NCBI RefSeq assembly: GCF_000367925.1
Contig: NZ_KB849164.1
Coordinates: 784,349-848,348, forward strand
DNA length: 64,000 nt
Source of the DNA: Acinetobacter bohemicus ANC 3994
GTDB taxonomy: Bacteria; Pseudomonadota; Gammaproteobacteria; Pseudomonadales; Moraxellaceae
Reading direction: 5' to 3'
Position numbers and translations under genes: made by a program. Under the pieces are notes generated by a model. That model saw nothing but the letters and a program-made list of their open reading frames with translations. It had not been told where the DNA came from and ran no database searches. This document shows, piece after piece, positions 17,579 through 26,332 of this stretch. Position 1 is the first letter of the stretch, and each line of letters starts with the position of its first letter.

Positions 17579-18562
17579 ATGCAGAATAATGTGGTTGCAC
17601 AAGTTTACCCATGGCAAAAAACGGTTTGGGATACGCTCACGGGGCGTTTCCCAAAACTTGGTCATGGCTTACTTTTTTATGGCAAAAAAGGCTGTGGTAA
17701 AGAAGCTTTTGCACAGCATTTTTTGGCATGGGTTTTGTGTGCAAATCGACATGAGAACAATGCTCCCTGTGGTGAATGTAGTAGTTGTTTATGGTTGAAG
17801 TCAGATACTCATCCGAATTATGTGTATATCAGCACAGATGAAGAAAATAAAAAGCAAAATGCGAAAATTAAAATTGAAAAAATTCGTGATTTATTGCCTT
17901 TTGTGCAACAAACCGTAGATGGTTGGCGTGTCATTGTGATTGAGCCAGCGGAAGCACTTAATATTGCTTCTGCAAATGCATTGTTAAAAACACTTGAGGA
18001 ACCGGGTGATCGGATTGTCATTATTTTATTGGCCGATCACTATTTGAAACTTCCTGCGACTATTCGTAGCCGCTTACAGCATTTTGCTTTGGATCGTATG
18101 TCTGAAGCGCAAGCAGACGCATATTTGACTGAGTATTTGCCAGACTTAGATCAGACACAAAAACAATTGTTACTTAATTTATCCAATCAAATGCCGCTGC
18201 AAGCAATGCAACTGGCAAGTGCTGAATGGCCAAATAAACGACAAGAATTTTTAAATGATTGGCAAAAACTCGTGACGCAAAAGAATATGCCGATGGCAAT
18301 TGCGACCAAGTGGAATAAAGCACTTAATTTTAGTGATTTTGCGCAAATGTTTGAATACTTGTTGTCCGATTTAATTTGTGTCAAGCTAAATCAGCAAGTC
18401 AAAAATCATGATTTGGATTTCACTGTACTATCAGAACAATATTCATTGGAATTCTTATTTGGTATTTACGCTGACTTGCAACAATCTAAACAATTTATTG
18501 AGCAGAATGTACAAAGCAACTTAGTGCTTGATCAATTGTGTATAAAACTAATGAATATTTAA
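17579..18562 (+). CDS. holB: DNA polymerase III subunit delta'
   Basis: Delta' is the fixed clamp-loader subunit of the replicative polymerase. The 327-residue protein has the AAA+ fold with LLFYGKKGCGKEAFAQHFL at the P-loop position and a four-Cys zinc module (CANRHENNAPCGECSSCLW). The NALLKTLEEPGDR sensor region follows, then RSRLQHF. The C-terminal domain is more variable, as usual. The frame also opens at a TTG at 17564 with a nearby AGG; I prefer the ATG at 17579 but cannot exclude the TTG. It runs holB-pilZ-tatD as in Pseudomonas. Confidence 0.9.
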   Translation: MQNNVVAQVYPWQKTVWDTLTGRFPKLGHGLLFYGKKGCGKEAFAQHFLAWVLCANRHENNAPCGECSSCLWLKSDTHPNYVYISTDEENKKQNAKIKIEKIRDLLPFVQQTVDGWRVIVIEPAEALNIASANALLKTLEEPGDRIVIILLADHYLKLPATIRSRLQHFALDRMSEAQADAYLTEYLPDLDQTQKQLLLNLSNQMPLQAMQLASAEWPNKRQEFLNDWQKLVTQKNMPMAIATKWNKALNFSDFAQMFEYLLSDLICVKLNQQVKNHDLDFTVLSEQYSLEFLFGIYADLQQSKQFIEQNVQSNLVLDQLCIKLMNI

Positions 18563-18579
18563 ATTTAAAGGGGAATGTG

Positions 18580-18921
18580 ATGCAACCACGTATGGGCGGT
18601 ATTATTCAAGTGAATATCCCAGATAAAGACACTTTGTACGCCAGCTATATGCCTTATGTTGTGGGTGGCGGCTTATTTGTTCCAACCAAGCAACCGATTA
18701 AATTGGGTGAGGAAGTCTTTGTACTGGCAACTTTACCTGAGCAATCACAGAAAATTCCTTTAACAGGTAAGGTGATTTGGATTTCACAAAAACAAAATGG
18801 AATTAAATTACAAGGCTTTGGTATGCAGCTTTCAGGAGAGAAAGGCATTTATTACAAATCCGAAGCCGAAAAATTGCTTGCAGGTATTAAGTCTGAAGGA
18901 CGAAGTAGTTACACTATGTAG
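18580..18921 (+). CDS. pilZ: PilZ domain protein (type IV pilus assembly)
   Basis: This 113-residue protein matches the founding PilZ of type IV pilus biogenesis, which lies between holB and tatD in Pseudomonas as it does here. PilZ works with PilB/FimX-type proteins in pilus extension. I see the PilZ fold segments (YASYMPYVVGGGLFVPT and GKVIWISQKQNGIKLQGFGM). The RxxxR arginines that bind cyclic-di-GMP in other PilZ domains are not present, consistent with the non-binding PilZ subfamily. The upstream in-frame start at 18538 lies inside holB; the ATG at 18580 has a strong AAAGGGG ribosome binding site. Confidence 0.85.
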   Translation: MQPRMGGIIQVNIPDKDTLYASYMPYVVGGGLFVPTKQPIKLGEEVFVLATLPEQSQKIPLTGKVIWISQKQNGIKLQGFGMQLSGEKGIYYKSEAEKLLAGIKSEGRSSYTM

Positions 18922-18946
18922 TTGTTAAACTCTTTAGGATCTTACC

Positions 18947-19720
18947 GTGTTTGTAGATACGCATTGCCATTTAACCATGCTTGATTTAACGCCTTATGAT
19001 GGTAACTTAGATTTAGCGTTAGCACAGGCGCGTGAAGCGGGTGTATCCAAATTCATGAGTATTTCAGTTGATCTGGATGATCATATCGAGCTTGCTAAAA
19101 TTGCAGCACGTCATGATGATGTTGGGTACAGTGTTGGTGTGCATCCTTGTGAAGATCCTGCGACGATGGCGCGTGCCACCACAGAGTATTTAATTGAGCT
19201 TGCGCAACCCGAAAAGGTTTGGGCAATTGGTGAAACAGGCTTAGACTATTTTCACAGCACAGACTTTATTGCAGAACAAAAAGAATGCTTTGCACGACAT
19301 ATTCATGCTTCTCAGGCGGTAAAAAAACCTGTGGTTGTGCATACCCGTTCTGCAAAACATGACACGGTTGATGTTATTCGTGCTGAAAAATCGACCCACG
19401 GTATTTTGCATTGTTTTACTGAAGATTGGGAAACCGCCAAGGCCGTTCTGGATTGTGGTTATTATGTGTCATTTTCCGGTATTGTTTCGTTTAAAAATGC
19501 CCAAGATTTAAGAGATGTGGCGAAGCAAGTGCCACTTGATCGTGTTCTGATTGAAACGGATAGTCCTTATCTTGCGCCGATGCCTTATCGAGGGAAATCT
19601 AATGAGCCAAAATACGTTCCCTATGTAGCCAAAGCCTTAAGTGACGTATATGATAAGTCTATTGAGGAAATTGCTTTCATTACCATGCAAAACTTTGAAA
19701 ACCTCCTCAATTTAAAGTAA
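18947..19720 (+). CDS. TatD-family metal-dependent hydrolase
   Basis: TatD-family proteins are TIM-barrel, metal-dependent nucleases. This 257-residue protein begins FVDTHCHL, supplying the first metal-binding His pair. It continues with AIGETGLDYFH (bridging Glu), VVHTRSA, ILHCFTEDW and LIETDSPYLAP, which together make up the full set of TatD motifs. It starts with GTG at 18947, with AGGA upstream. It is closest in type to YcfH, which also lies beside holB in E. coli. Confidence 0.92.
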   Translation: MFVDTHCHLTMLDLTPYDGNLDLALAQAREAGVSKFMSISVDLDDHIELAKIAARHDDVGYSVGVHPCEDPATMARATTEYLIELAQPEKVWAIGETGLDYFHSTDFIAEQKECFARHIHASQAVKKPVVVHTRSAKHDTVDVIRAEKSTHGILHCFTEDWETAKAVLDCGYYVSFSGIVSFKNAQDLRDVAKQVPLDRVLIETDSPYLAPMPYRGKSNEPKYVPYVAKALSDVYDKSIEEIAFITMQNFENLLNLK

Positions 19721-19759
19721 ATAATTCGAATTGATATAAGCGCATAAGAGAGTTACAGA

Positions 19760-20383
19760 GTGAAGATGGATCGTCAGGCTCAGTTTCGGGCAAGAGAAGC
19801 GTTAATTTTTCAAGTTGCAGAGCAACTATTGTTAGAAAATGGCGAATCAGGAATGACACTTGATGCGTTGGCAGCAGAACTGGATCTTGCCAAAGGGACT
19901 CTGTATAAACATTTTCAAAGTAAAGATGAACTCTATATGCTTCTTATTATTCGTAATGAGAACATGTTATTAGAAATGATTAAAGATGCGGAGAAAGCTT
20001 TCCCAGAGCACTTGGCATTTTTTATGTTGCATCATTTGCATCATCCTGAACGCACAGTATTGTTTCATCAAATTGAAGAACGTCTTTCTACGACAGGTGT
20101 CGGTATTCATCTTTTGTTTAGCGAACTTTATCAGGTACGAAAACAGCGCTTACGCATTATTTTTCGCATGACTGAAAGTTATTTGGAAAATATTCAAAGT
20201 GCGATGTCTGTGCGTGACTATTTAGCTTCAATTTGGGCTTTAACACATGGTGCGGCAGCAATATTAAATTCTAGTTTCTATCAGCGTTATTTAGGTTCAC
20301 GCGATACACTTCGTGTTGCCTATATTGATCAGGCTTTGGCGATGCCCAAGAAGCAAATGAGTTCAACGGAACAGTTCGCTTAA
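19760..20383 (+). CDS. TetR/AcrR-family transcriptional regulator
   Basis: The 207-residue protein has a TetR-type N-terminal helix-turn-helix (MTLDALAAELDLAKGTLYKHF, about residues 33-53) and a variable ligand-binding C-terminal domain. I see no clear clue to its ligand. It lies between tatD and the gsp pseudopilin genes, 9 nt before gspH, so it is probably transcribed with one or both. In Pseudomonas a TetR gene also follows tatD. Start: a GTG at 19760 is well placed behind AAGAGAG; an ATG at 19766 is the alternative. Confidence 0.85.
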   Translation: MKMDRQAQFRAREALIFQVAEQLLLENGESGMTLDALAAELDLAKGTLYKHFQSKDELYMLLIIRNENMLLEMIKDAEKAFPEHLAFFMLHHLHHPERTVLFHQIEERLSTTGVGIHLLFSELYQVRKQRLRIIFRMTESYLENIQSAMSVRDYLASIWALTHGAAAILNSSFYQRYLGSRDTLRVAYIDQALAMPKKQMSSTEQFA

Positions 20384-20392
20384 AGGTCAGCT

Positions 20393-20953
20393 ATGAAGCA
20401 CACAAAATCAGCATCAATTCGTGGTTTCACTCTGATAGAATTGATGGTGGTTATTGTGATTATGGCAATTATGGCCTCTTTGATTTTAACCAATATTAAT
20501 GGAGTGGATCAGCGTAAAGCGATGCAAGCACGAGAAGTGTTTATTATGGATTTACGCAGGATTAATCGAGAAGCCAATGATCAAGCACGCATTTTTGCAC
20601 TTGATGTTCAAACTGCAACCGATGTATCGCCATTTCGTTATGCTGTAATTGAATATTTAGTTCCATCCACTCAAACTGTACAAACATCTCCATTTTCTAA
20701 AAATAAAAAATGGCAAAACTATGCCGAATTTAAACCGCGTGATTTACCTGAGCAGGTTTCCTTTAATGTGCAATCACTCGATCAGCAATATGAAAATGCC
20801 AATAATGATGATTTGCTGAATGCCAATGCGCCTAAATTACTGTGGTTAGGCAATGGTGAAACAAAGCCAGTCCGCATCCAGTTTTATTTCGAGCAACGCC
20901 CAATTGGTGAGGAAATTGAGATTGATCATTTAGGTAAAATCAATGAAAGCTAG
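20393..20953 (+). CDS. gspH: Type II secretion minor pseudopilin GspH
   Basis: GspH is a minor pseudopilin of the type II secretion pseudopilus. The 186-residue protein has a prepilin signature RGFTLIELMVVIVIMAIMAS (cleavage after Gly11) and a C-terminal beta domain. It overlaps gspI by 11 nt and heads the gspHIJK cluster. The other gsp genes are not in this window, which fits the scattered arrangement known in Acinetobacter. Confidence 0.88.
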   Translation: MKHTKSASIRGFTLIELMVVIVIMAIMASLILTNINGVDQRKAMQAREVFIMDLRRINREANDQARIFALDVQTATDVSPFRYAVIEYLVPSTQTVQTSPFSKNKKWQNYAEFKPRDLPEQVSFNVQSLDQQYENANNDDLLNANAPKLLWLGNGETKPVRIQFYFEQRPIGEEIEIDHLGKINES

Positions 20954-21356
20954 ATATTCAAAGCAGAGCTATCTCACTTATCGCCACTCAGGATTTACAT
21001 TGCTTGAAGTGATGGTTGCTTTGGCTATTTTTGCTACAGCAGCAATCGCATTGACTAAGGTTGCCATGCAATATACTCAAGCGACATCCAATGCAATTTT
21101 ACGCACTAAAGCACAATTTGTGGCGTTGAATGAAGTTGCTGTGATGGAAATCAATCAAGAGTGGTTACAAGGAACGCAGTCAAAACAGATCACACAACAG
21201 GGTGAAACTTGGCAAATTGATAAATCTGCACAATCAACCATCAGTCCAAACGTACAACGCATTGAAGTTCAAGTCAGCTTGTTTAATGCTGAAGCAGGCA
21301 AAGTAGAATCAGGCATTACGCATTTGGTTTTCTTTAACCATAAGGTCAAAGCTTGA
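20943..21356 (+). CDS. gspI: Type II secretion minor pseudopilin GspI
   Basis: GspI nucleates the pseudopilus tip with GspJ and GspK. The 137-residue protein has a 17-residue leader ending HSG, then FTLLEVMVALAIFATAAIAL. The T2SSI region follows (ALNEVAVMEINQEWLQGTQ...). Its stop overlaps the gspJ start (TGATG), and it overlaps gspH upstream, so the three are tightly coupled. Confidence 0.9.
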   Translation: MKARYSKQSYLTYRHSGFTLLEVMVALAIFATAAIALTKVAMQYTQATSNAILRTKAQFVALNEVAVMEINQEWLQGTQSKQITQQGETWQIDKSAQSTISPNVQRIEVQVSLFNAEAGKVESGITHLVFFNHKVKA

Positions 21357-22114
21357 TGCAACCGAAAAATAAAAAAAACCAAACGCTACACGCACAGCAT
21401 AGTTGTTCGTCTTGCATTCAGACAAAGCGTAATCCTCGCTCCTCAAGCACAGCTTTCGGACTTGCTGCACGTTCGAGCGTTACTCGACTTAATCATGCCT
21501 CGGGTTTTACTTTGGTTGAGCTGTTGGTTGCAATTGCTATTTTTACCGTGCTCTCGGCATTGGGTTGGAAGGTTTTTGATTACTTGATTAAAGTCAAAGA
21601 GCGTAATACTGAACATGAAATTAATTTAGGCCAGTTACAGGAAGCTTATCAACAAGTTTTGCGTGATACCGTGCAAGCTGTGCCGCTGACTGCAAATATA
21701 AAGAGTGAGATTCAACCCGCCTTGATTTTGCAAAATGGTCGTTTCAGTTTTAGTAAAACAGGTGTAACCGATCCTTTACAGCAGGGGATTTCACCGGATG
21801 AGCGTGTAGAATATCAATACCGGGCGGATGAAAAAAAACTGTATCGCTTGAAATATCGCCATTTAAATAGTACTGGGCGTGAACAACCTGAATCAAGTGT
21901 TTTGTTAAGCGAAGTAGATCAGTTTGAAGTGATCGTGTTAAATCCAAATGAAGCAACTTCATGGCCAGATGCGCAAGCAGATTTAATGAATGTCACGCAA
22001 AAACAACGCTTACCTAAAGGAATTAAAATCAAATTAACAGTCAAAGATGTTGAATATGAATGGATTTTCAGTTTGTTAAATACAGATTATTTACAACCGA
22101 AAGACAATAATTAA
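21356..22114 (+). CDS. gspJ: Type II secretion minor pseudopilin GspJ with unusually long leader
   Basis: GspJ is a tip pseudopilin. The prepilin peptidase site is clear (ASG|FTLVELLVAIAIFTVLSALG), followed by a typical GspJ domain with RLPKGIKIKLTVKD. The odd part is the leader: 50 residues precede the cleavage site, rich in Ser, Arg, Lys, Asn and with two Cys, where pseudopilins usually carry about 6-20. No in-frame ATG, GTG or TTG lies close to the cleavage site. The ATG at 21356, overlapping the gspI stop, therefore seems to be the real start. The mature part is of normal length. Confidence 0.87.
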   Translation: MQPKNKKNQTLHAQHSCSSCIQTKRNPRSSSTAFGLAARSSVTRLNHASGFTLVELLVAIAIFTVLSALGWKVFDYLIKVKERNTEHEINLGQLQEAYQQVLRDTVQAVPLTANIKSEIQPALILQNGRFSFSKTGVTDPLQQGISPDERVEYQYRADEKKLYRLKYRHLNSTGREQPESSVLLSEVDQFEVIVLNPNEATSWPDAQADLMNVTQKQRLPKGIKIKLTVKDVEYEWIFSLLNTDYLQPKDNN

Positions 22115-22161
22115 AATCACCATGCAAATAACCCAACGTTATAAGGTCTAAAAAATTGAGC

Positions 22162-23109
22162 ATGAAGCAGCAACAGGGTATTGCCTTAATAACGATATTG
22201 GTGATGGTGGCATTAGCGACTATTCTTGCTGCGACCATTGCAAAACGTCAGGCAAATACTGCGGAAAATACAGCCTATTTAATGCGTCAAAATCAATCCT
22301 TGTTGTATGCCAAAAGTGCGGAAGCCTTTTTTTCGGAGCTTTTGGTGGATGATGCAAACAATGTTGGAGCTGTTGATCATTTACAAGAAAACTGGGCGAA
22401 ACCGATGCCTGCTTTTCCCGTAGAAGATGGTTTTGTCTCTGGAACTTTACAGGATGAATCAGGTAAATTTAATTTAAATAGTTTGGTTAATGACGAAGGT
22501 GTACCGAATCCTCAGGCAAAACTGTGGTTTGAAAAGCTGTTGCTACGTGTGGGATTGTCAGAAAAATTAAGTGAAGCTGTGATTGATTGGCAAGATGCTG
22601 ATGACGAAATCAGTGGTACGATGGGGGCGGAAAATAGCTATTATCAAGGATTACCACAAGGTTATTTAGCTGCAAACAGTAAATTTCATAATGTAGAAGA
22701 GCTTAAATTGGTTCGTGGTTTTGAAGATCAAAAATATTTGCAAATCGTGGACTATGTCAGTGCATTACCTGCATCGGATAGCAAGGTGAATGTCAATACA
22801 GCACCCGCTATGCTGCTTGCGAGTTTAGACCCTAAGTTAGACATTAATGCTGTTGAACAAGCTTTACAAAAACGCCAAGCCAATTTGGAGCATTTTTCTA
22901 ATATTAATGATCTTTGGGCAATGGAGCCTTTTAAACAAGTCAATCCTGATGTGCAAAGCCAAGTCAATGCGTTGCTGGGTGTGCAATCCAACTATTTCAA
23001 AGCCAAAATTGAAGTGTTGCTGAGTGAACGGAAACGTCAGTTTAGTAGTGATTTAGTACGTAAAGATAAAACGGTGTATGTTGTATATCGAAGTATGGCA
23101 CCATTTTAA
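22162..23109 (+). CDS. gspK: Type II secretion minor pseudopilin GspK
   Basis: GspK caps the pseudopilus. The 315-residue protein has a short leader and the atypical prepilin site QQQG|IALITILVMVALATI, as usual for GspK. The large inserted alpha domain characteristic of GspK follows, with VNVNTAPAMLLASL near residue 215. The ATG at 22162 gives a 6-residue leader; a TTG at 22156 is closer to the AAGG ribosome binding site and is possible. The last gene of gspHIJK. Confidence 0.88.
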   Translation: MKQQQGIALITILVMVALATILAATIAKRQANTAENTAYLMRQNQSLLYAKSAEAFFSELLVDDANNVGAVDHLQENWAKPMPAFPVEDGFVSGTLQDESGKFNLNSLVNDEGVPNPQAKLWFEKLLLRVGLSEKLSEAVIDWQDADDEISGTMGAENSYYQGLPQGYLAANSKFHNVEELKLVRGFEDQKYLQIVDYVSALPASDSKVNVNTAPAMLLASLDPKLDINAVEQALQKRQANLEHFSNINDLWAMEPFKQVNPDVQSQVNALLGVQSNYFKAKIEVLLSERKRQFSSDLVRKDKTVYVVYRSMAPF

Positions 23110-23267
23110 TCAGATGGATCAATCAGTTGTAATATAATTCAATGCATTATAGTGTTTTATCGTTATGCAATTTCCCAATTGCATTGAACAGTAAAATTAA
23201 TGCGCAGACTTTCACTTTTGCTTTATAATCCAATTTAATTCACAAATTTTGGATTGCATCACGGCAC

Positions 23268-23864
23268 ATGTTAATTCGTAAGTTATTTAAGTTTGAAAAT
23301 GCTCATATCGTGCGAAATTGCACATCGGATCGCTGTAAGCGTTCAATTCATGGTCATAGTTATAAAGTTGAATTATTGCTTAAAGCTTCGAAGCTAGATC
23401 ATGGTCAAATGGTGTATGACTTTGGGTTGTTGAAGGGTGTAATCAAAGATATTTTTGACAGTTTCGATCATGCTATTTGCTTTTGGCAGCATGACGACGC
23501 TGAATATATTGATGCCTGCAAAAAATTTAGTGCGCGTTGGGTATCTTTGCCTGTTTCGCCATCGGCAGAACAATTTTCACGTATTTTTTTCTATTTAGCT
23601 CAACAAATATTGGCATCGACCATTACCCAAAATGGGGAAGGTGATGTGGAAGTTTACTCGGTCATTGTGCATGAAACAGATACAGGCTATGCGCAAAGCT
23701 TTGTAGAAGATATTGAAAATGAGCAAATGGGTGTGCTGAGTCTTGAACAAATCGTGTTCTCTGAACAAGTTCAAGCTGAATGGGCAGACTCAACGATGTA
23801 TGAAAAACTACAACAAGGAATTAAATTCCAAAACCCAAGTGTCGATCTTCAAGTCAAAATTTAA
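23268..23864 (+). CDS. 6-pyruvoyl-tetrahydropterin synthase / QueD-family protein
   Basis: PTPS/QueD enzymes act on dihydroneopterin triphosphate; QueD makes 6-carboxy-tetrahydropterin for queuosine. The zinc ligands are present as H13 (FENAHIV) and H28/H30 (SIHGHSY), and C23 sits at the catalytic Cys position. The DHAICF and VHETDTGYA segments complete the site. At 198 aa it is longer than E. coli QueD (about 120), with a mid-protein insertion around residues 75-110 and a C-terminal extension. It stands alone, with no other queuosine genes nearby, so the exact product is uncertain. A TATAAT at 23224-23229 could be its -10 box. Confidence 0.75.
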   Translation: MLIRKLFKFENAHIVRNCTSDRCKRSIHGHSYKVELLLKASKLDHGQMVYDFGLLKGVIKDIFDSFDHAICFWQHDDAEYIDACKKFSARWVSLPVSPSAEQFSRIFFYLAQQILASTITQNGEGDVEVYSVIVHETDTGYAQSFVEDIENEQMGVLSLEQIVFSEQVQAEWADSTMYEKLQQGIKFQNPSVDLQVKI

Positions 23865-23913
23865 AGATGGAACTACATTTGGGTAGGTTTTCAACAAGGA
23901 TTAGGAAGCAGTC

Positions 23914-24627
23914 ATGTCTTTAACTGAACAACAGCAAATTAAATTGGATAAAATTCAATTGGATGCGGGTTGGAAAAGTGGTTTGAGTGAATTTCTGCTC
24001 AGTCCCAAAATGGATGAGTTAAAAGACTTTCTTGTTCAGGAAAAAAAATCAGATAAAATCATTTATCCACCAAGTTCACTGATTTTTAATGCATTAAATA
24101 CCACGCCTTTAGCCAATGTTAAAGTGGTGATTTTAGGCCAAGATCCATATCACGGACCAAATCAGGCACATGGATTAAGTTTTTCAGTCCAGAAAGGGGT
24201 TGCAATACCCCCATCTTTGCGTAATATTTTTCATGAGCTCAATACAGATTTGGGTGTTGTTAAACCCATCCATGGTGATTTAACTCGTTGGGCTGAACAA
24301 GGCGTATTGTTGCTGAATGCAGTATTGACTGTTGAAGCGGGTCAGCCGACTTCGCATCAAAAACGGGGGTGGGAAGATTTCACCGATCATGTGATTGATG
24401 TTTTAAATGAACAACGTGACCATGTGGTTTTTATTCTTTGGGGTGCGTATGCGCAGCGTAAAGGACAACGCATTGATCAAAATAAGCACTTGGTATTAAA
24501 GGCTGCTCATCCTTCACCATTGGCGGCGAATCGTGGTGGTTTTTTTGGTTGTAAAGTATTTTCAAAATCCAATAATTATCTGAAACAAAATGGCATTGAG
24601 CCTATAAATTGGCAGCTGGACGCATGA
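23914..24627 (+). CDS. ung: Uracil-DNA glycosylase
   Basis: Ung removes uracil from DNA in base-excision repair. The 237-residue protein carries the catalytic motif GQDPYHGPNQAHGLSF, with the catalytic Asp at residue 77, and the second motif HPSPLAANRGGFFGCKVFSK. LLNAVLTVEAGQPTSH is also family-typical. A good ribosome binding site precedes the ATG. Its stop overlaps the next gene's start (ATGA). Confidence 0.97.
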   Translation: MSLTEQQQIKLDKIQLDAGWKSGLSEFLLSPKMDELKDFLVQEKKSDKIIYPPSSLIFNALNTTPLANVKVVILGQDPYHGPNQAHGLSFSVQKGVAIPPSLRNIFHELNTDLGVVKPIHGDLTRWAEQGVLLLNAVLTVEAGQPTSHQKRGWEDFTDHVIDVLNEQRDHVVFILWGAYAQRKGQRIDQNKHLVLKAAHPSPLAANRGGFFGCKVFSKSNNYLKQNGIEPINWQLDA

Positions 24628-25748
24628 CACTATCTCCTGAATTAAAAAGTTATCATTCCGATCTAATTGTAGAGGAAGCAAAAAATGGCTGGCGCATTGT
24701 TCGCCTGAATCGCCCGAAATCTCTACATGCTTTAGATGAATCAATCGTCACTGCACTATTAAAAGTGTTCCAAGATTTTCACCATGATGATGCGGTAAAA
24801 GCAATCTGGTTGGATTCTACAACTCCTAAAGCATTCTGTGCAGGTGGTGATGTACGTAAACTTCGTCAGTTGGTGATTAACGATGAAGTTGATACCGCAA
24901 ATAAATTCTTTGAACAAGAATATGCGTTAGATTTGTTGTTGCATAATTATGCTAAGCCTGTGCTGGTTTGGGGTGAAGGCTATGTCATGGGTGGTGGACT
25001 AGGGTTGTTTATGGCCGCGCCATTTCGCCTTGTGACCCCATATTCACGTCTAGCGATGCCTGAAATTAATATTGGCTTATATCCAGATGTGGGTGCTACA
25101 CGTTTCTTGGCAGACCGTGGTGCAATCGGTTTGTTTACGGGTTTAACAGGTTCAATTATGACCGCAGCCGGTGCTTATGGTATTGGTTGGGCAACCCATA
25201 TTTGTGATGCGCAGCGTGATAATGTGCTGGAAAAACTCATCAATATTGATTGGGGACATTATCCTGCTGGTGATTTTCGTGCCATCGACGACACTTTAAA
25301 TAGTATGCATCGTCCAGTCGGGCCTGGGCCACTACAAAACTCATTAGATGTGATTCAAAGTGTTTGTCGCGGTGTTAGTTTTGAGCATGATTACGAATCT
25401 ATTATTGGTTTGAGTGATGCAAGAAGTGATTGGTTGCGTCAAGCCAGTGAAAATTTGCAAAAAGGTTCACCGACCACCGCTGCTTTAACATGGTTGTTAT
25501 GGCAATGGGGTAAACAAGTTCATTCTTGGAATGAAGTTTTTGAACTAGAAACCCAAATTTCGGATTGGAAAATTCGTCATCCAGATTTTGTCGAGGGTGT
25601 TCGTGCGCGTTTAGTGGATAAAGATCTTTCTCCAGAATGGAAAAAGGGTGTTGATTTTTCACTTAAAGCAATTTTGTCAGATTGCCCGCCTGTGACTAAA
25701 AATGAAAGTTGGAATAACCTGTTGAAACATTATGCTGTGATCGGTTAA
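24624..25748 (+). CDS. Enoyl-CoA hydratase/isomerase family protein, 3-hydroxyisobutyryl-CoA hydrolase-like
   Basis: The 374-residue crotonase-fold protein matches the ECH_2 / HIBYL-CoA-hydrolase subgroup. It has AFCAGGDVRKLRQL as the first oxyanion-hole segment, GEGYVMGGGLGLFMAAPFRL as the second, and PEINIGLYPDVGAT. The C-terminal segment is longer than in ordinary hydratases (~260 aa), as in 3-hydroxyisobutyryl-CoA hydrolases of valine breakdown. No valine-pathway genes are adjacent, so the substrate is inferred from subgroup only. The ATG at 24624 overlaps the ung stop; the TTG at 24609 lies inside ung and is unlikely. It runs into tadA after 2 nt. Confidence 0.82.
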   Translation: MTLSPELKSYHSDLIVEEAKNGWRIVRLNRPKSLHALDESIVTALLKVFQDFHHDDAVKAIWLDSTTPKAFCAGGDVRKLRQLVINDEVDTANKFFEQEYALDLLLHNYAKPVLVWGEGYVMGGGLGLFMAAPFRLVTPYSRLAMPEINIGLYPDVGATRFLADRGAIGLFTGLTGSIMTAAGAYGIGWATHICDAQRDNVLEKLINIDWGHYPAGDFRAIDDTLNSMHRPVGPGPLQNSLDVIQSVCRGVSFEHDYESIIGLSDARSDWLRQASENLQKGSPTTAALTWLLWQWGKQVHSWNEVFELETQISDWKIRHPDFVEGVRARLVDKDLSPEWKKGVDFSLKAILSDCPPVTKNESWNNLLKHYAVIG

Positions 25749-25750
25749 GA

Positions 25751-26287
25751 ATGGCGGATGAAATACAACTGACTGACGAATATTGGATGCAGTTTGCTTA
25801 CGAGCAAGCTGCTATCGCTGCATCAAAGGAAGAAATTCCTGTTGGTGCGGTTATTGTCAGTCAAAATCAAATTATTGGCGCAGGTTATAATGCGCCCATT
25901 TCACTGAGTGATCCGACGGCACATGCTGAAGTTCAAGCATTGCGTCAAGCCTGCTTAAATCTAAATAATTACCGCCTTCCAGAAGATTCCGTGCTTTATG
26001 TGACTTTAGAGCCTTGTACAATGTGTGTGGGTGCCTTAATTCATGCACGGGTCTCTAAAGTCGTGTTTGGTGCAACTGAGCCGAAAGCTGGTTCTTTGGT
26101 TAGTGCAAGAAAATTATTTGAAACAGGTTATTATAATCATCAGTTTGATATAGAAGCAGGTTGTTTGAATGAACAATGCTCCAAACAACTAAGTGATTTT
26201 TTTAAAATGCGTCGCGAGCAAAAAAGACTGCAAAAGTTACAAGAAAAGTCCTTAAATGATCAGAATAATTCATCTATAAGTATGTAA
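25751..26287 (+). CDS. tadA: tRNA-specific adenosine deaminase TadA
   Basis: TadA deaminates A34 to inosine in tRNA-Arg(ACG) and is usually essential. The 178-residue protein has the deaminase zinc site HAEVQALRQA and PCTMCVGALIHARVSKVVFGA, followed by the family's C-terminal helix (DFFKMRREQKR). It starts 2 nt after the preceding hydrolase gene and so is probably in the same transcript as ung. Confidence 0.95.
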   Translation: MADEIQLTDEYWMQFAYEQAAIAASKEEIPVGAVIVSQNQIIGAGYNAPISLSDPTAHAEVQALRQACLNLNNYRLPEDSVLYVTLEPCTMCVGALIHARVSKVVFGATEPKAGSLVSARKLFETGYYNHQFDIEAGCLNEQCSKQLSDFFKMRREQKRLQKLQEKSLNDQNNSSISM

Positions 26288-26332
26288 AATAGAATGACAA
26301 TAATTATTGTCAATTAAAGGTTAGGATAATTC

